DNA from: Diphasiastrum complanatum
Taxonomy: Eukaryota > Streptophyta > Lycopodiopsida > Lycopodiales > Lycopodiaceae
Assembly (NCBI GenBank): GCA_029204225.1
Contig: CM055097.1
Span: 33,978,804-34,042,803, forward strand
DNA length: 64,000 bases
Direction of reading: 5' to 3'
The first letter of the stretch is position 1. Every line of letters begins with the position of its first letter. A model generated the notes under the pieces. The model was not told the origin of the DNA and ran no database searches. It saw only the letters and a list, made by a program, of their open reading frames with translations. Both the position numbers and the translations under genes were made by a program. Of this stretch, positions 52,453 to 62,809 are shown piece by piece.

Positions 52453-55359
52453 TCAAAGCTTGCCCTCACTGTGTACAAAGTTGATGATGCTATGTCCAGG
52501 CATTTTCTTGACAAAGCTGTTTGCTATGAGGTTTCGTATTTTTGTGGCTTCATCCCATCTGGCGGCTGTTGCATACATATTTGACAGTATGACATATGGG
52601 GCAGCATTATTTGGTTCTAGCTTCATAACCTGCTCGGCAGCACGCTTTCCTCGTTCAATATCCCCATGGACTCTGCAGGCACCAAGCAAGCTCATCCACA
52701 TCACACTATCGCCTTCCCACGGCATGTTTGTGATGAAGTTCTCAGCCTCATCTAGTCGTCCTGCCCGGCCAAAGAGATCAATAATGCAACCATAGTGCTC
52801 TGCTGTTAGAGTGAGATTAAGAACCCCAACAGAAGTGAAGTAATGACAGCCTCCATCTATATTGCCTGTATGGCTACAAGCAGAGAGAATACTAACAAAA
52901 CCAACTCTATCTGGTCTCAATTCTTCCCACTGCATTTGTCCAAAGAGCTGAATGGTCACACTTCCATGTCCATGCTGGTTGGACGCTTCGATGATGGCAT
53001 TCCATGTGACTATATCACGGTGAATCATCTTCTCAAAGTGCTCAACCGCATCTCTGAAGCTTCCACACTTTCCATACATGTTCACGAGAGCATTTCCTAC
53101 AACAATATTGCCTTCAAAGCCACATTCAACTATGTAAGCATGAACCAACTTGCCTTCTGCTAAGGATGCTAGGCTGGAACATGCATCTAGCACGTTCACT
53201 AGTGTGATTTCATCGGGCTTCACATTTTTGAATTGCATTTGTTTGAAGAGTTGAAGGCCTTCTGCTCCCAATCCGTGCTGAACAAAAGCTCCAATCATAG
53301 CATTCAGAGTAACTAGATCTCTCTCTTGCATTCGGTTGAAAATGTCACGGGCATCCTCCAAGCTTCCACAACAGCTGTACATATTAAGTAGAGCATTTCC
53401 AACAGAAACATCCATCTCATATCCAGTCTCTCTTATAAAAGCATGAATAAACTTCCCAATTCCTAGGGCTGCTGGGCTGTCCATTGCATGTAGGATGTTA
53501 AGAATTGTGATCTTATTTGGTTGAACACCCTCTCCTTGCATCAACTTAAAAAGTTTTAAAGCAGTTTTCCTGCAACCAAATTGTGCATAAGCTCCTACCA
53601 TCGTATTCCATGACACAACATCTCGCACTGGCATTTTCTCAAAAACTTTCCATGCATCCTCCAGATTTCCGCATTTTACAAACATATTGGCAAGGGCATT
53701 TCCTAAAACAACATCCACCTGCATTCCACTTTCAATGACATAAGTATGAAGGATTTGACCTAAGTCCAAGAAAGCTAAATTACTGAATGCGTTAAGTAGG
53801 TTAACAAAGGTCACTGTGGTCAGTTTGACACCTTCCCATTGCATCTGTGCAAAGACTCCTATAGCTGCTAAATTCTGCCCGTGCTGGGAGTTCACAGCAA
53901 TCGCTGCATTCCAGGAAATAGCGTCTCTTTCCAGCAGCATGTTAAACATCCCAACAGCATCCTCTACACTTCCACACTTACTATACATGTTGACAAGGGC
54001 TGTCCCCAGTACAACATCAAACTGGCAACCACTTTCAACAATCTGGCTATGGATTGCTTTACCATCTTCCAAAGCATCCGAATTCTCTAGTGCATTGAGA
54101 ACATTTATGTAAGTAACCTTGTCAGGTTTCACACCTTCCTGCAGCATCTGTCCGTATAGCTCAATGGCCTTCTTTTGATGGCCGCCCTGAGCATAAGCTG
54201 CGATGATCGTATTCCATGAAATGACATCTCGTTGTGTCATTTTGTCAAATATATCACATGCGTCAGCCAAACCACCGCAACTACTGTACATATTAACAAG
54301 AGCGTTGCTTAACACAAGGTCTTCTCCCAATCCAGTCTCAACAAGTTGAGCATGAATCTTCTTAGCCTCTTTAGGGCAACCAAGGGAAGCACATGCGCTA
54401 AGAATGCTCACAAAAGTTATCTTGTCTGGTCTCAATCCTCTACGAGGCATTTCTTTGAATAGTTCTAGGGCAGGTATACCAAGCCCGTGCTGAACATACG
54501 CTGCAATCATGGTATTCCACGAGATTAAATCCCGAACAGGGAGGCTGTCAAACACATCTTTAGCCGCATGCAAATTACCACATTTTGAATACATTTTCAC
54601 AAGAGCAGTTCCCAAAATAACATGCGACTCTAGCCCGCAATCAGCAATTAGGGCATGAATCTGTTTCCCTTTGGCAAGGACAGAAGGGTTAGAGCAAGCA
54701 TTGAGAACGATGGTGAGGGTTCTTTCATCCGGCTGGACACCTTCTATCAGCATCCGATCGAACAATTTAATAGCTTCTTTGCCATAACCATGCTGTGCAT
54801 AAGCCCCTATCATCACATTCCATGACACGATGTCTCGTTCACTTAACCTATCAAATATACTCCAAGCCTCATGTGGCCTTCCACAATTGCTGTACATAAT
54901 CATGAGAAGCTTAGCAAGAAATCTATCACTGCCATATCGGCTTGAACTGATATGAGCATGCACCCGCCTACCTGCCACCAGATCTTTGAGGAAGGAGCAT
55001 TCCCTAATCAACCTAGCAAAGGTATCCAAGTTACCAGGCTGCTGATCCAAAGAATTTATGGCATCCTCTAGCCTTTGAGAAATCCTAGAGGCAACCGGAA
55101 GCTCTATCTTTGGCAACGATCTGTAAGCCGAAATCTGGACAAAGATGCTTGCGATCCGCTGCTGTATTGGGTGACTGCATCTCATTCCTGTCAACAGATT
55201 GTAAGTGCAAAAATGTGCTATGCTTTGATAATCAGTAAGATCAGATGAAATAGTTGTCTTGAGAGAAAACCCTTTTGGAAATTTTTGAGAAGAAGTAGAA
55301 ATGTAGATGGTGTGTTTGTGATGAGGACTAAGAAGTCTTTCATGGGTTGGGCAACACAA
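52453..55359 (-). CDS. PLS-class pentatricopeptide repeat protein, E-type, no DYW domain
   Basis: A single uninterrupted frame of 968 codons. About eight PLS triplets start near residue 110 and recur every 101 residues; S/P signatures DIVSWNVMIGAYAQHG (about 176), DLISWNTMIAAYVQHG, DVISWNTIIAAYAQGG, DVVSWNTMVGAYAQFG and DIVTWNAIIEASNQHG are visible. The C-terminus is an E domain (MWMSLLGACRVHGDIERGKR, LEPNNAAPYVILSNMYA, KMPGHSII) and stops at SEGKL, without full E+ or DYW deaminase. PLS proteins bind organellar RNA and select C-to-U editing sites; E-only members are thought to recruit a deaminase in trans. The first 60 residues are rich in Ser, Thr, Lys and Arg, consistent with an organelle transit peptide. 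Met59 is a possible alternative start. The gene is intact in a region of decayed repeats. Confidence 0.9.
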   Translation of the reverse strand: MCCPTHERLLSPHHKHTIYISTSSQKFPKGFSLKTTISSDLTDYQSIAHFCTYNLLTGMRCSHPIQQRIASIFVQISAYRSLPKIELPVASRISQRLEDAINSLDQQPGNLDTFARLIRECSFLKDLVAGRRVHAHISSSRYGSDRFLAKLLMIMYSNCGRPHEAWSIFDRLSERDIVSWNVMIGAYAQHGYGKEAIKLFDRMLIEGVQPDERTLTIVLNACSNPSVLAKGKQIHALIADCGLESHVILGTALVKMYSKCGNLHAAKDVFDSLPVRDLISWNTMIAAYVQHGLGIPALELFKEMPRRGLRPDKITFVSILSACASLGCPKEAKKIHAQLVETGLGEDLVLSNALVNMYSSCGGLADACDIFDKMTQRDVISWNTIIAAYAQGGHQKKAIELYGQMLQEGVKPDKVTYINVLNALENSDALEDGKAIHSQIVESGCQFDVVLGTALVNMYSKCGSVEDAVGMFNMLLERDAISWNAAIAVNSQHGQNLAAIGVFAQMQWEGVKLTTVTFVNLLNAFSNLAFLDLGQILHTYVIESGMQVDVVLGNALANMFVKCGNLEDAWKVFEKMPVRDVVSWNTMVGAYAQFGCRKTALKLFKLMQGEGVQPNKITILNILHAMDSPAALGIGKFIHAFIRETGYEMDVSVGNALLNMYSCCGSLEDARDIFNRMQERDLVTLNAMIGAFVQHGLGAEGLQLFKQMQFKNVKPDEITLVNVLDACSSLASLAEGKLVHAYIVECGFEGNIVVGNALVNMYGKCGSFRDAVEHFEKMIHRDIVTWNAIIEASNQHGHGSVTIQLFGQMQWEELRPDRVGFVSILSACSHTGNIDGGCHYFTSVGVLNLTLTAEHYGCIIDLFGRAGRLDEAENFITNMPWEGDSVMWMSLLGACRVHGDIERGKRAAEQVMKLEPNNAAPYVILSNMYATAARWDEATKIRNLIANSFVKKMPGHSIINFVHSEGKL

Positions 55360-56138
55360 TTTTAGTTTTCATGCTAATAATCCAACAAGTGAGATGACAC
55401 TCCATTTCTTGGCATTGATAACTACACATTTGCCATTGAACACTCTTGACTTGCATAGTGCACACACATGCCTCTCGCATGTCCAGGTGTGTGAATACTA
55501 ACATTTTGTTGGTTTAAAACGTAAAAGTAGCTCTGGCCCATTTTCACACACAGCCCCAAGTGGCAACTGAGCTGGCGCTGAAATGTTGCCACGTTGTGGC
55601 AACTTCAAAAGTTGGAGTTGTCGAGCAGTGCCCCCCCCGGCCCTCGGCCCTCACATCTATGGAGCACGGTGGCCTTTGGCCCCGGTGCATCCTCAGCCAC
55701 AGGTTGTTTTTTTTTATTTTAAAAATCGACTACCTAGACATCCGAGCAACCAAGAAATTATCTCATAAGCATTTCTATGGGATAAATGGCTGGGAATATA
55801 TTGGCAAACTTGCCTCATATCTTGCATGTGTGGGTGCTCATGCATGGGGTGCCTGGTGGGCGTGGTTTCCACTGCCCGACGCCCAGCCCTCCCGGCACCA
55901 TCCCGCCTGCCCACCCGGTGCCATCTTTGGGAGCTGTCCGCGGCGCCCGCGCCCACTGGGTGCTGCTTGTAGCCTATTTCGCCTGCCCGCCGGCAACCAC
56001 ATGGGTGCTGCCCAACACCATCCCACCTGTCGCGCCCACCGAGGGCTACCCGCTGCCCATCTCGCTTGCCCGGCGCCCCGTTGCAGCTCGTGCCTGCAAA
56101 AATTGGTTGCACCTGAAATTTTTGACGATCTTTACCCA
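55360..56138. other. Intergenic DNA with a GC-rich island (55840-56170)
   Basis: Base composition changes sharply to GC-rich, with repeated CGCCTGCCC, GCCCACC and TGCCCAACACCATCCCACCTG-like words. Overlapping open frames on both strands (Pro-Ala-His-rich) follow from composition and are not called as genes. It could be an LTR end, given the primer-binding site beside it. Confidence 0.45.
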
Positions 56139-56139
56139 G

Positions 56140-56163
56140 GTGGCGCCCAACGACTGGGCCGGG
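56140..56163 (+). promoter_or_regulatory. Possible retroelement primer-binding site
   Basis: GTGGCGCCCAACGACTGGGC resembles the TGGCGCCCAACGTGGGGC primer-binding sites of plant gypsy elements. No gag or second LTR could be linked to it. Confidence 0.35.
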
Positions 56164-56655
56164 GCCAAACACCAAGTGTCATTCATGTTGGAGTTAATCT
56201 TCACTCCTACTCATCGAAACTCACTTCATGCACCTACAATATTCTCTCTCTACAACGACAGCAGCCTAACTCACATAAGTCGAACAGTCTGTACATATAA
56301 CTACTTGAAACAAAGCAGGATCGACTCGACTTCATCAACGTCGACTTCACCGACTCAACCGAAGTCTATCGACGACTTCGACTCCATCGATATCTTCTCA
56401 AGGGCGAACAAGTCAACTCAGCTCATTCAACACCTTCGACGATTGTCGACTATCACTAGTCAACATGGAGCTCGTTGTCTGCTCTGTACATTGCAGACTA
56501 TGTCACCGTTCACTATGCCGTAACTGCACCACTTCACGACTGTTACCTGCACAGTTGTAATCTTTCATGACCACTACAAGTGATGTGTATATACATACAA
56601 TAAATCAGTAACGGAAAATGATGATTCATATTAGAGTATGCAGGGTCAATAATTA

Positions 56656-56878
56656 GTGGTAGTGTGAATCAGAGTTCCTCGGTGAACTCATTTGTATCAT
56701 ACTATCTGATTTCATAGGATCATAGATTTTAGAGAGAGTGAAAGTAATTCAAGAAGCAGAGATAGTATTCACTCTGTAACTAGCATAGTAAGATCACAAC
56801 ACATACTTCGCTGCTACTGTGAAATCAGATAGTATGATACAAATGAGTTCACCGAGGAACTCTGATTCACACTACCAC
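56656..56878. repeat. Perfect 59-bp inverted repeat with 105-bp spacer
   Basis: 56656-56714 (starting GTGGTAGTGTGAATC, ending CTATCTGATTTCA) and 56820-56878 are exact reverse complements over 59 bp, separated by 56715-56819. A transcript would fold into a long perfect stem. No transposase and no target-site duplication was seen. Confidence 0.95.
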
Positions 56879-56879
56879 A

Positions 56880-57835
56880 CATTCTCGGGCATAGGATCAT
56901 GCTTTGATCGTTGTATCCACAATAGCTTAATACAGATTCTCTATTTTCTTTATGTGTGTTCCATTGTCGAATGTTGTTTGATAAGTTCTCTCTCGTGTAC
57001 TAATACTCGTTCCACAACTCATTCTGAATATCTCATTCGAAGGAAGCATGGTTGTTTTAGACGCCTAACTGTTTTGCTCCTTTCATGGTTGTCTTCGACA
57101 CCTACAAAGATATTCCTCTGGTCGATCTAAGTAATAGTTTGAATCAACAGATTGGCGAAGATCCTATCATAATTCTATGTTAAGTTTTTTTCCCGTGACT
57201 GAATATTGCATTTAACAAGAGTGGTTTCAGAGACATTCATTCCACTTCATATAAACCCAACATCTCCCCCGCCCCCCCAAAAAAATAAAAAATTCTTTCA
57301 CGAAAATATATCTTTGGGGGACAAATCGGTGCTTCTCCTCCTAAAAATTTCCCGCAACGGTTTCTGCCTTGATCCTCCCTCGTCGCGCGATCCTCTCCGC
57401 TCGATTCCAGCTATAACAGCCACGATGCAGTGCTCAATTGTACCACTCCTGTGATCAGGTGATTTGCCTGTGTTTTTGTGCAGGTACACTCTCACTAGCT
57501 GCGCTCTGATTTTTTCTGTCAAATGCTTAATGTATTGCTATCAGATTAACAGTGGATTGTTGGCTTGAATGGATGATCTGCATACTGATCAAATCATACT
57601 ACTGTTATTGCAGACAAACAATAGTGCGCTATCCTTGCTTTAAAAGAAACCTCGATTCCAGGTTGCTCTCATCCTGGTGTATTTTTTAGTTTTGTACTGT
57701 TCTCCGTGTCCTTGTTTCTTAAGGTCGTTATTGCAAGGACATTCTTGCTTATTGCATGAAGTTCCCCTTCGCATAAACAAATGCAAGCCCCACAACTGGC
57801 TTACTGATCTCTCTAGAACGGTATACTAGATAGTG
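56880..57835. other. Intergenic stretch
   Basis: No gene is recognised. A degenerate TGGTTTCAGAGAC at 57222-57234 resembles a copia primer-binding site without supporting context. Confidence 0.4.
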
Positions 57836-57841
57836 ATGAAT

Positions 57842-58345
57842 GTGCCAGCATCTGAAATGCTACGCCAGCTGATGAAATGCTACGCTAGCTTCTGAAATGC
57901 TACTCTTGCTTCTGATATGCAAAAGCCACGTTGTTGAGAGCAAATGCCAATCATCTCCTTGCGTGCACCTTGCATCCTTTCCATCTTCCAGCGTTAGCAA
58001 CAACTCTGACCTTCTCTTCGCTCAATTTTTTCCATTTCAAAGTAGAACTTCATGTCAAGAGGGCGATCCTACTCGAGCGCCCTCACTTTCCTGAACTCGG
58101 GAAGCCAATTACCCCTGTTGAACTTGCGCTGATGCTTGGACCTTTGAACGCCATGGCTCTAGGAAAATTCATCAATTGCTTTCCATCTCTCGATGATTTT
58201 TTCATATCTGGTCAGTGAATGATTTTTCCCATATCAATGCTTTTGAAATGGGTCAAAATCCTAAAAGATGATTTTGAAATGGGTCAAAATCCTAAAAGAT
58301 GATTTTTTCGATATCAATGCTTTTGAAATGGGTCAAAATCCTAAA
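57842..58345. repeat. Two short tandem repeats
   Basis: TTCTGAAATGCTACGCCAGC-like units occur four times at 57848-57918. TTTTGAAATGGGTCAAAATC with CTAAAAGATGA occurs three times at 58231-58344. Between them lies an open frame (57931-58218, ending KPITPVELALMLGPLNAM...) that I cannot assign. Confidence 0.75.
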
Positions 58346-58765
58346 TACCCTAAAAACAATAATCGTTTTCTGATTTTTTAATTTTTGCCAAAAACATGGT
58401 TTGTCATGAAAAATTTCTTGAAAACCACTTTTTTTTTTTGCAAACAATATGCTTTTTAGCCAAAAAAAAAAAAAAAAAAAAAAAAACCTAACACCATGTC
58501 CAAAAAAAATAGAATTTTTAATAAAACTTTAAAAATTAAAAATGTTCAAAATAAGCGAAATACACAAAACATTTATGGTGTTTTGATAGTCTAAATGGAC
58601 TTTCATGAAAGTAACTCGCAAAATACATTTGAAGCCAATTACAGTAAATCCACAAATTTTGAAACAAAAAATAGTTTTTATATTACTTTTTTTTACACCT
58701 CAAATTCCAAAGAATGCTCACTAAGTCTTCTCGACTCGATGCTTGAAATCTTATCAAGACTTTTT
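58346..58765. other. AT-rich stretch with poly(A) run
   Basis: A run of about 25 A lies at 58462-58486. No gene is recognised. Confidence 0.5.
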
Positions 58766-58768
58766 TTT

Positions 58769-59578
58769 TCAACAGAAAGTTGACGACCCATCTTCCTCAT
58801 TAGAGTCTACTGGCAAATTTTCATCCGAGTCGACATCCAATGTTGAGAGAAAATTTTGTATTGTGGCTTTGCTACGTTGAAGCCAAGTCGAAGATGATGG
58901 CTTTGCACTTAACATAAGACGTTCTTGCAAAATAGATATTGTTGAATTTTGTAAATGGTTCGTCATTGTCAACTGGAAATTAAATGCAAGTACATCCACA
59001 TCTTGGAGATTTACATTATCGACTCTTGGCTGATTCTTTGTTGAACGCTTATGCTTGCCTTTTGGATCTAATTTTAACATTTCTAGCTCGTACCTTCCCA
59101 ACAAAACATTTGTTAAAGTGGTACGCATCCAGTACACACACAAAATTTTCACCCGCGTGTCATTGTTCTAAATGAAGCCAATCACCCAAAATGAATGATT
59201 TTAGCTATTTTCTGAAGCTAGAAGCACAACGAGACTACTGACCTTTATTTCATCGAGTTTACTAGAACATTTAGCCTTCATAACATTTACAGTTTGTCGA
59301 CTAGAATAAATCTCATGTTCTATGTTTTGCACAAAACTCCTTAGACGAGTTTGCATCTCCCAAGTAAAAAAGTTTAATGTCGCAAATGGATCAACTGGAC
59401 AACGTTCTCTTTGAGCCTTTTGCTCTTCCATCATAGAAGTTAGATGACACAAAGGTGCAAGCATAACTTGAGGAGAGGGAACACTTTGTAAGAAACGAAC
59501 TCCTTCAGAAGGTAACCATGTCACGGAGTTTGAAAATTGCTTTTCCCACAATAATGTGATGCCACTCTGCCACTTCAT
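58769..59578 (-). CDS. Unrecognised gene, C-terminal two exons
   Basis: Exon 59578-59243 is joined by a 75-bp GT-AG intron (donor AAAG/GTCAGTAG, acceptor CATTTAG) to exon 59167-58769, in frame and phase 0, giving about 245 codons to TAG/TGA at 58769. The text is protein-like: TWLPSEGVRFLQSVPSPQVM, LAPLCHLTSMMEEQKAQRER, DPFATLNFFTWEMQTRLRSF, LTNVLLGRYELEMLKLDPKG, LQERLMLSAKPSSSTWLQRS, ending with acidic DVDSDENLPVDSNEEDG. I know no matching family. An upstream frame (59849-59583; KKMTRLTPVIDSSQSTIPRQ) may be a preceding part, but a stop and frame change at 59583 separate them, so it could be a decaying gene. It is not like the neighbouring copia sequence. Confidence 0.5.
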
Positions 59579-59582
59579 TATC

Positions 59583-59849
59583 TTAGTTTTCAGTAGAAGG
59601 CTCTGAGCTTTTAGAAATCTCTGCTACATTCGGAAATATAGATCTTTTGGACTTCACAACATTGGACAGAACGGGCCTTTGTGCCTGTGTTGACTTCTTT
59701 AAAGAAAAAGTTCCTTGTCGTGGGATGGTGGACTGACTAGAATCAATAACTGGGGTTAGCCTTGTCATCTTCTTTGGACTCACCCAACCAAATATGCTTA
59801 TACCAGAAAACCAGAAAAAGAAAGGCTCAAATTTTGAGCAGAAGATCAA
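59583..59849 (-). CDS. Possible upstream part of the unrecognised gene
   Basis: An 88-codon frame with a Ser/Lys-rich, disordered composition (STIPRQGTFSLKKSTQAQR, EISKSSEPSTEN). It ends five bases before the next frame on the same strand. No splice pair of normal intron length joins the two in frame, so either a frameshift lies at 59580 or this is a separate chance frame. Confidence 0.3.
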   Translation of the reverse strand: MIFCSKFEPFFFWFSGISIFGWVSPKKMTRLTPVIDSSQSTIPRQGTFSLKKSTQAQRPVLSNVVKSKRSIFPNVAEISKSSEPSTEN

Positions 59850-60075
59850 AATTTGGAATCAAATTTTTCTGACTCCAGATCAGATCGGATTGGATCAAAT
59901 CGTAATTATCCGACCCTAGATCAAATCGAGTCGTTATTTTTCAATACCTGATCGATTCAAAAAATTCTATAAAATTCGAGTCAGATCTATAAATTTTGAT
60001 ACATGTATATTTTCGATACTATCAATCGGAAAACCGTCCCACGTCACAACATTGAAGGTCCGCCTACCTTGTACA
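59850..60075. other. Minisatellite-like AT-rich DNA
   Basis: GATCAGATCGGATTGGATC, ATCAAATCG and CCGACCCTAGATC words repeat irregularly and resemble the 13.3-13.8 kb minisatellite. Confidence 0.45.
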
Positions 60076-60080
60076 TACAT

Positions 60081-61160
60081 TTACAATTCTTGGTTTGTCT
60101 TCACCTTGAAGATCCATTTGCATCCAATAGCTTTCTTGTCCTTAGGTAACTCTACCAATATCCATGTTCCATTATTCATAAGAGCTTGATACTCAAGATC
60201 CATTGCTTGGATCCACTTCTCATTGTTTTTTGCTTCATCTATACATGTAGGTTCATCAAAAGACGTTAGGAAATCAAAGTGTGTACCTCCAACAACTTGC
60301 TTACCTTTCTCATCATATGTGAGCCTTGAAGGCATTTGTCTTTCCCTTGATGTTCTCCTTGGCTTTTGACTTGATGAAGGTCCATCATCATCACCATCTA
60401 AAGTAGGATCCCTTACATCAACATCAAGAATGTTAGATCCATCCACATCACCATCAACAATACTTGAAGATACTTTTGGAATGTTTCCCTCATCAAAAAT
60501 GACATCTCTACCAGTAATCACTTTGTTAGTAATAGGAATGTAAACCTTGTAGGCTTTACTCGCCTCACTATATCCAACAAATATACCCATTAGAGAAAGT
60601 TTGAGCTTGAAAAGGGCCCTTTAAAACGATGCTTTTTATTTTTTTTCAACTTTCAAAGCAGTCTCTAGACTAATAATAAAAGTACATGTGTACTTCTACG
60701 TAACGTAGAAAATCTGCCCAAAAAAACTGGGGCAATTTTTTTTTCTAATAGGGCCCTTTTCAAACTAAAATTTTCTCTAATGTTTCCTTGAACATGGATC
60801 CTCTTTGGTCCTATCATCAAGAGTTATATTGACATAGCAAGTGCATCCAAAAGTTTTAATAAACTTGACACTCGGCTTCCTCTTGAATAGCATCTCAAAA
60901 GGTGTCCTTCCATCCAATATAGCAATCGGCCACCTATTGCACAAGAAATTAGCACACAACAAAGCTTGATCCCAAAATGGCTTATCAAGGTTAGCACATA
61001 ACCTCATGGCTTTGGCACTTTCACATATATTCCTATTCTTCCTCTCGGCCACTCCATTTTGTTGTGGGGGGTGTTGTATACTCCCTCTTGATCTCATGCT
61101 CATCACAAAAAGCCTTAAACTTGGTAGATATGTACTCTCCACCATATGGAACCTCTCCAT
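60081..61160 (-). mobile_element. Copia fragment: integrase end to RT start, split by a MITE (element D)
   Basis: Frame 61160-60777 carries QQNGVAERKNRNICESAKAM with the catalytic Glu, DKPFWDQALLCANFLCNR, DGRTPFEMLFKRKPSVKF and FGCTCYVN. After a 185-bp insertion, frame 60590-60081 continues GIFVGYSEASKAYKVYIP, VITGRDVIFDE, the RRTSRERQMPSRL linker, and RT start KWIQAMDLEYQALMNNGTW, CKWIFKVKTNQEL. It ends there. Everything before the integrase core and after the RT start is absent on this strand. Confidence 0.85.
60593..60777. mobile_element. 185-bp MITE with 28-bp terminal inverted repeats
   Basis: The left end GAGAAAGTTTGAGC and right end complement GAGAAAATTTTAGT continue into a shared TTGAAAAGGGCCCT: 28 bp with three mismatches. 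TA flanks both sides (60591-60592 and 60778-60779) as a likely target duplication. It interrupts the copia frame between SRKH and MGIFVGYS. It has no coding capacity. TA plus short TIRs would fit a Tc1/mariner-type non-autonomous element; this class call is inference. Confidence 0.8.
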
Positions 61161-61670
61161 TCTCTTCTAGCACTTATATCAAGCAAATCAACACATAGAA
61201 TAGTGAAATCCTCAATCTAATCCTCAATATAATGACTCATGCCACTTCCTAAGATTGAAACACACTCTAATGAAGTTCAGTAACCTCACAAAATAGAGAT
61301 CCAATCAAAATTAGGATTCTTACAAACTCACAAAAAATTAAATATTTCAAATTCTACATGCAGTTGCCTAAAACTTGATATGCAATCTTGTAGCCACCAC
61401 TTAGCCTCTTCTAATGCATCAAAAATTGGCCAAATCCAGTATGTGAAGTGTGATTTCAAAATTGATCAAGTATATAAATCTAATTTGAGTTCTGATCTAC
61501 AAAAGATCTAGTCTACATATGCAAAGAATTCGATTTTTGAGTAGAAGCCAATCTAGCATGCTCTAGCATTGATATCTCCTCCAAATCCCTGATAGATCAT
61601 TCACATGTTTATGGTACATCCCACATGTGTGAACTTGCTGTAAATTTCACACAAGCCTAATCATGCGTAT
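61161..61670. other. Intergenic stretch between opposite copia fragments
   Basis: No coding sequence is recognised. A CACATGTGTGAAC word resembles LTR motifs elsewhere in the window. Confidence 0.4.
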
Positions 61671-61675
61671 TTTCT

Positions 61676-62568
61676 ACAAAAGAGTTTGTATGGACTTAAG
61701 CAAGCACCAAGGAGTTGGTATGCTAAGCTTAATATCTATCTACTTTCTCAAAACTTCATAATGAGTGAGTATCATGAACATTCACTTTACTATAGATTTT
61801 TTTGGAAATGATGCTACCATTCTTCTAATCTATGTGGATGATATCATTTTGAGTGGAGGCAACAATCAAGATATTAATGATATCAAGATTGCACTCAAAA
61901 AGGAGATTGATGTGCATGATCTTGGTCTTTTGCATTATATCTTAGGAATAGAAATATTTAGAGCTTCTCAATTTACTTTCACTTGTCAAGAGAAGTATGC
62001 TTATTCTACTCTAAGAATATCTCATATGGTAGATGCTAAATCTTGTGATACACCTATGGAGTCAAATGTCAAGCTCACTATAAGAGGTAATGAAAGATCC
62101 TTCGAGGACATTACTCTCTATAGGAAGCTAGTTGGTTCACTCATATGTCTAACCATCACAAGACCTGATCTTAGCTATTGTTTTGGTAGATTAAGTCAAT
62201 TTATGCATGATCCTAGTGTGGAGCATTGGAAGCTAGGCAAGAAAGTATTGGGGTACATCTCGTGTTCTAGAGATTTTGGCATTGTTTATAGAGGATCATC
62301 CCCTGATTTGTATGGATTTTCAGATGCGGACTTTTTTGGAGATCAAATGGATAGAAAATTCATAAGTGCACATGCTTTCATAGTTAATGGAGTTATCTCA
62401 TGGATGTCGAAGAAACAAGCAACAATCTCATTATCTTTTAGTGAGGCCGAGTACAAAGCCTTGACTTCATGCACAAAGGAGATGCTTTGGATCAAAAGGA
62501 TGGTGATGGATTTTCATTTGCTGGATTTTTCAGAAATGCAAAGACATTGGAACATCCATCGAAATTGA
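61676..62568 (+). mobile_element. Copia fragment: RT palm to RNase H, plus strand (element E)
   Basis: 61678-61800 reads KSLYGLKQAPRSWYAKLNIY. After a frame change near 61802 the frame 61765-62568 gives TILLIYVDDIILSGGNN with catalytic YVDD, LLHYILGIEIFRASQFTFTC, LYRKLVGSLICLTITRPDLS, the first RNase H Asp in GFSDADFFGDQ, and SKKQATISLSFSEAEYKALT. It breaks off after IKRMVMDFHLLDF. It begins roughly where the minus-strand fragment D ends in RT, with about 80 residues missing, so the two may be halves of one element separated by an inversion. Confidence 0.85.
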
Positions 62569-62689
62569 AGATCCATAGATTATGAACTATGGAATTTTGT
62601 ATTATGTAATACAATTTTTTGTATACATCATTTTTGAAAATATATGAACCACTTTTTCTATGAGGCTCTTTCATTTCTATGATCTCCAT

Positions 62690-62803
62690 TTCCATGGTGC
62701 AAAACACAATGTAATTACAACTGAATAATATGAGTTTTCGATAACAAGATTCATTGTCTCCTACGGGAAATGCACTATCTCCATTGGGGAGATCTTCCAT
62801 CAC
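62690..62803 (-). pseudogene. Decayed duplicate of Ulp1-like exon 2
   Basis: About 110 bp resemble 63314-63200. The minus strand gives KISPMEIVHF-ETMNLVIENSY, where the intact exon reads KVSPMEIMHIRQETIKLVIK; stops interrupt it. It lies about 510 bp beyond the intact exon on the same strand. Confidence 0.55.
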
Positions 62804-62809
62804 TTGAAA

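Noticed and set aside
52442-54112. Plus-strand frames over the PPR gene
   Set aside because: Antisense shadows of the long PPR frame.
55560-56523. Two overlapping 245-codon plus-strand frames and a minus-strand frame in the GC-rich island
   Set aside because: Several frames are open at once because of GC-rich composition; Pro-Ala-His content and no recognisable domain.
57222-57234. TGGTTTCAGAGAC as copia primer-binding site
   Set aside because: Two mismatches and no LTR or gag next to it.
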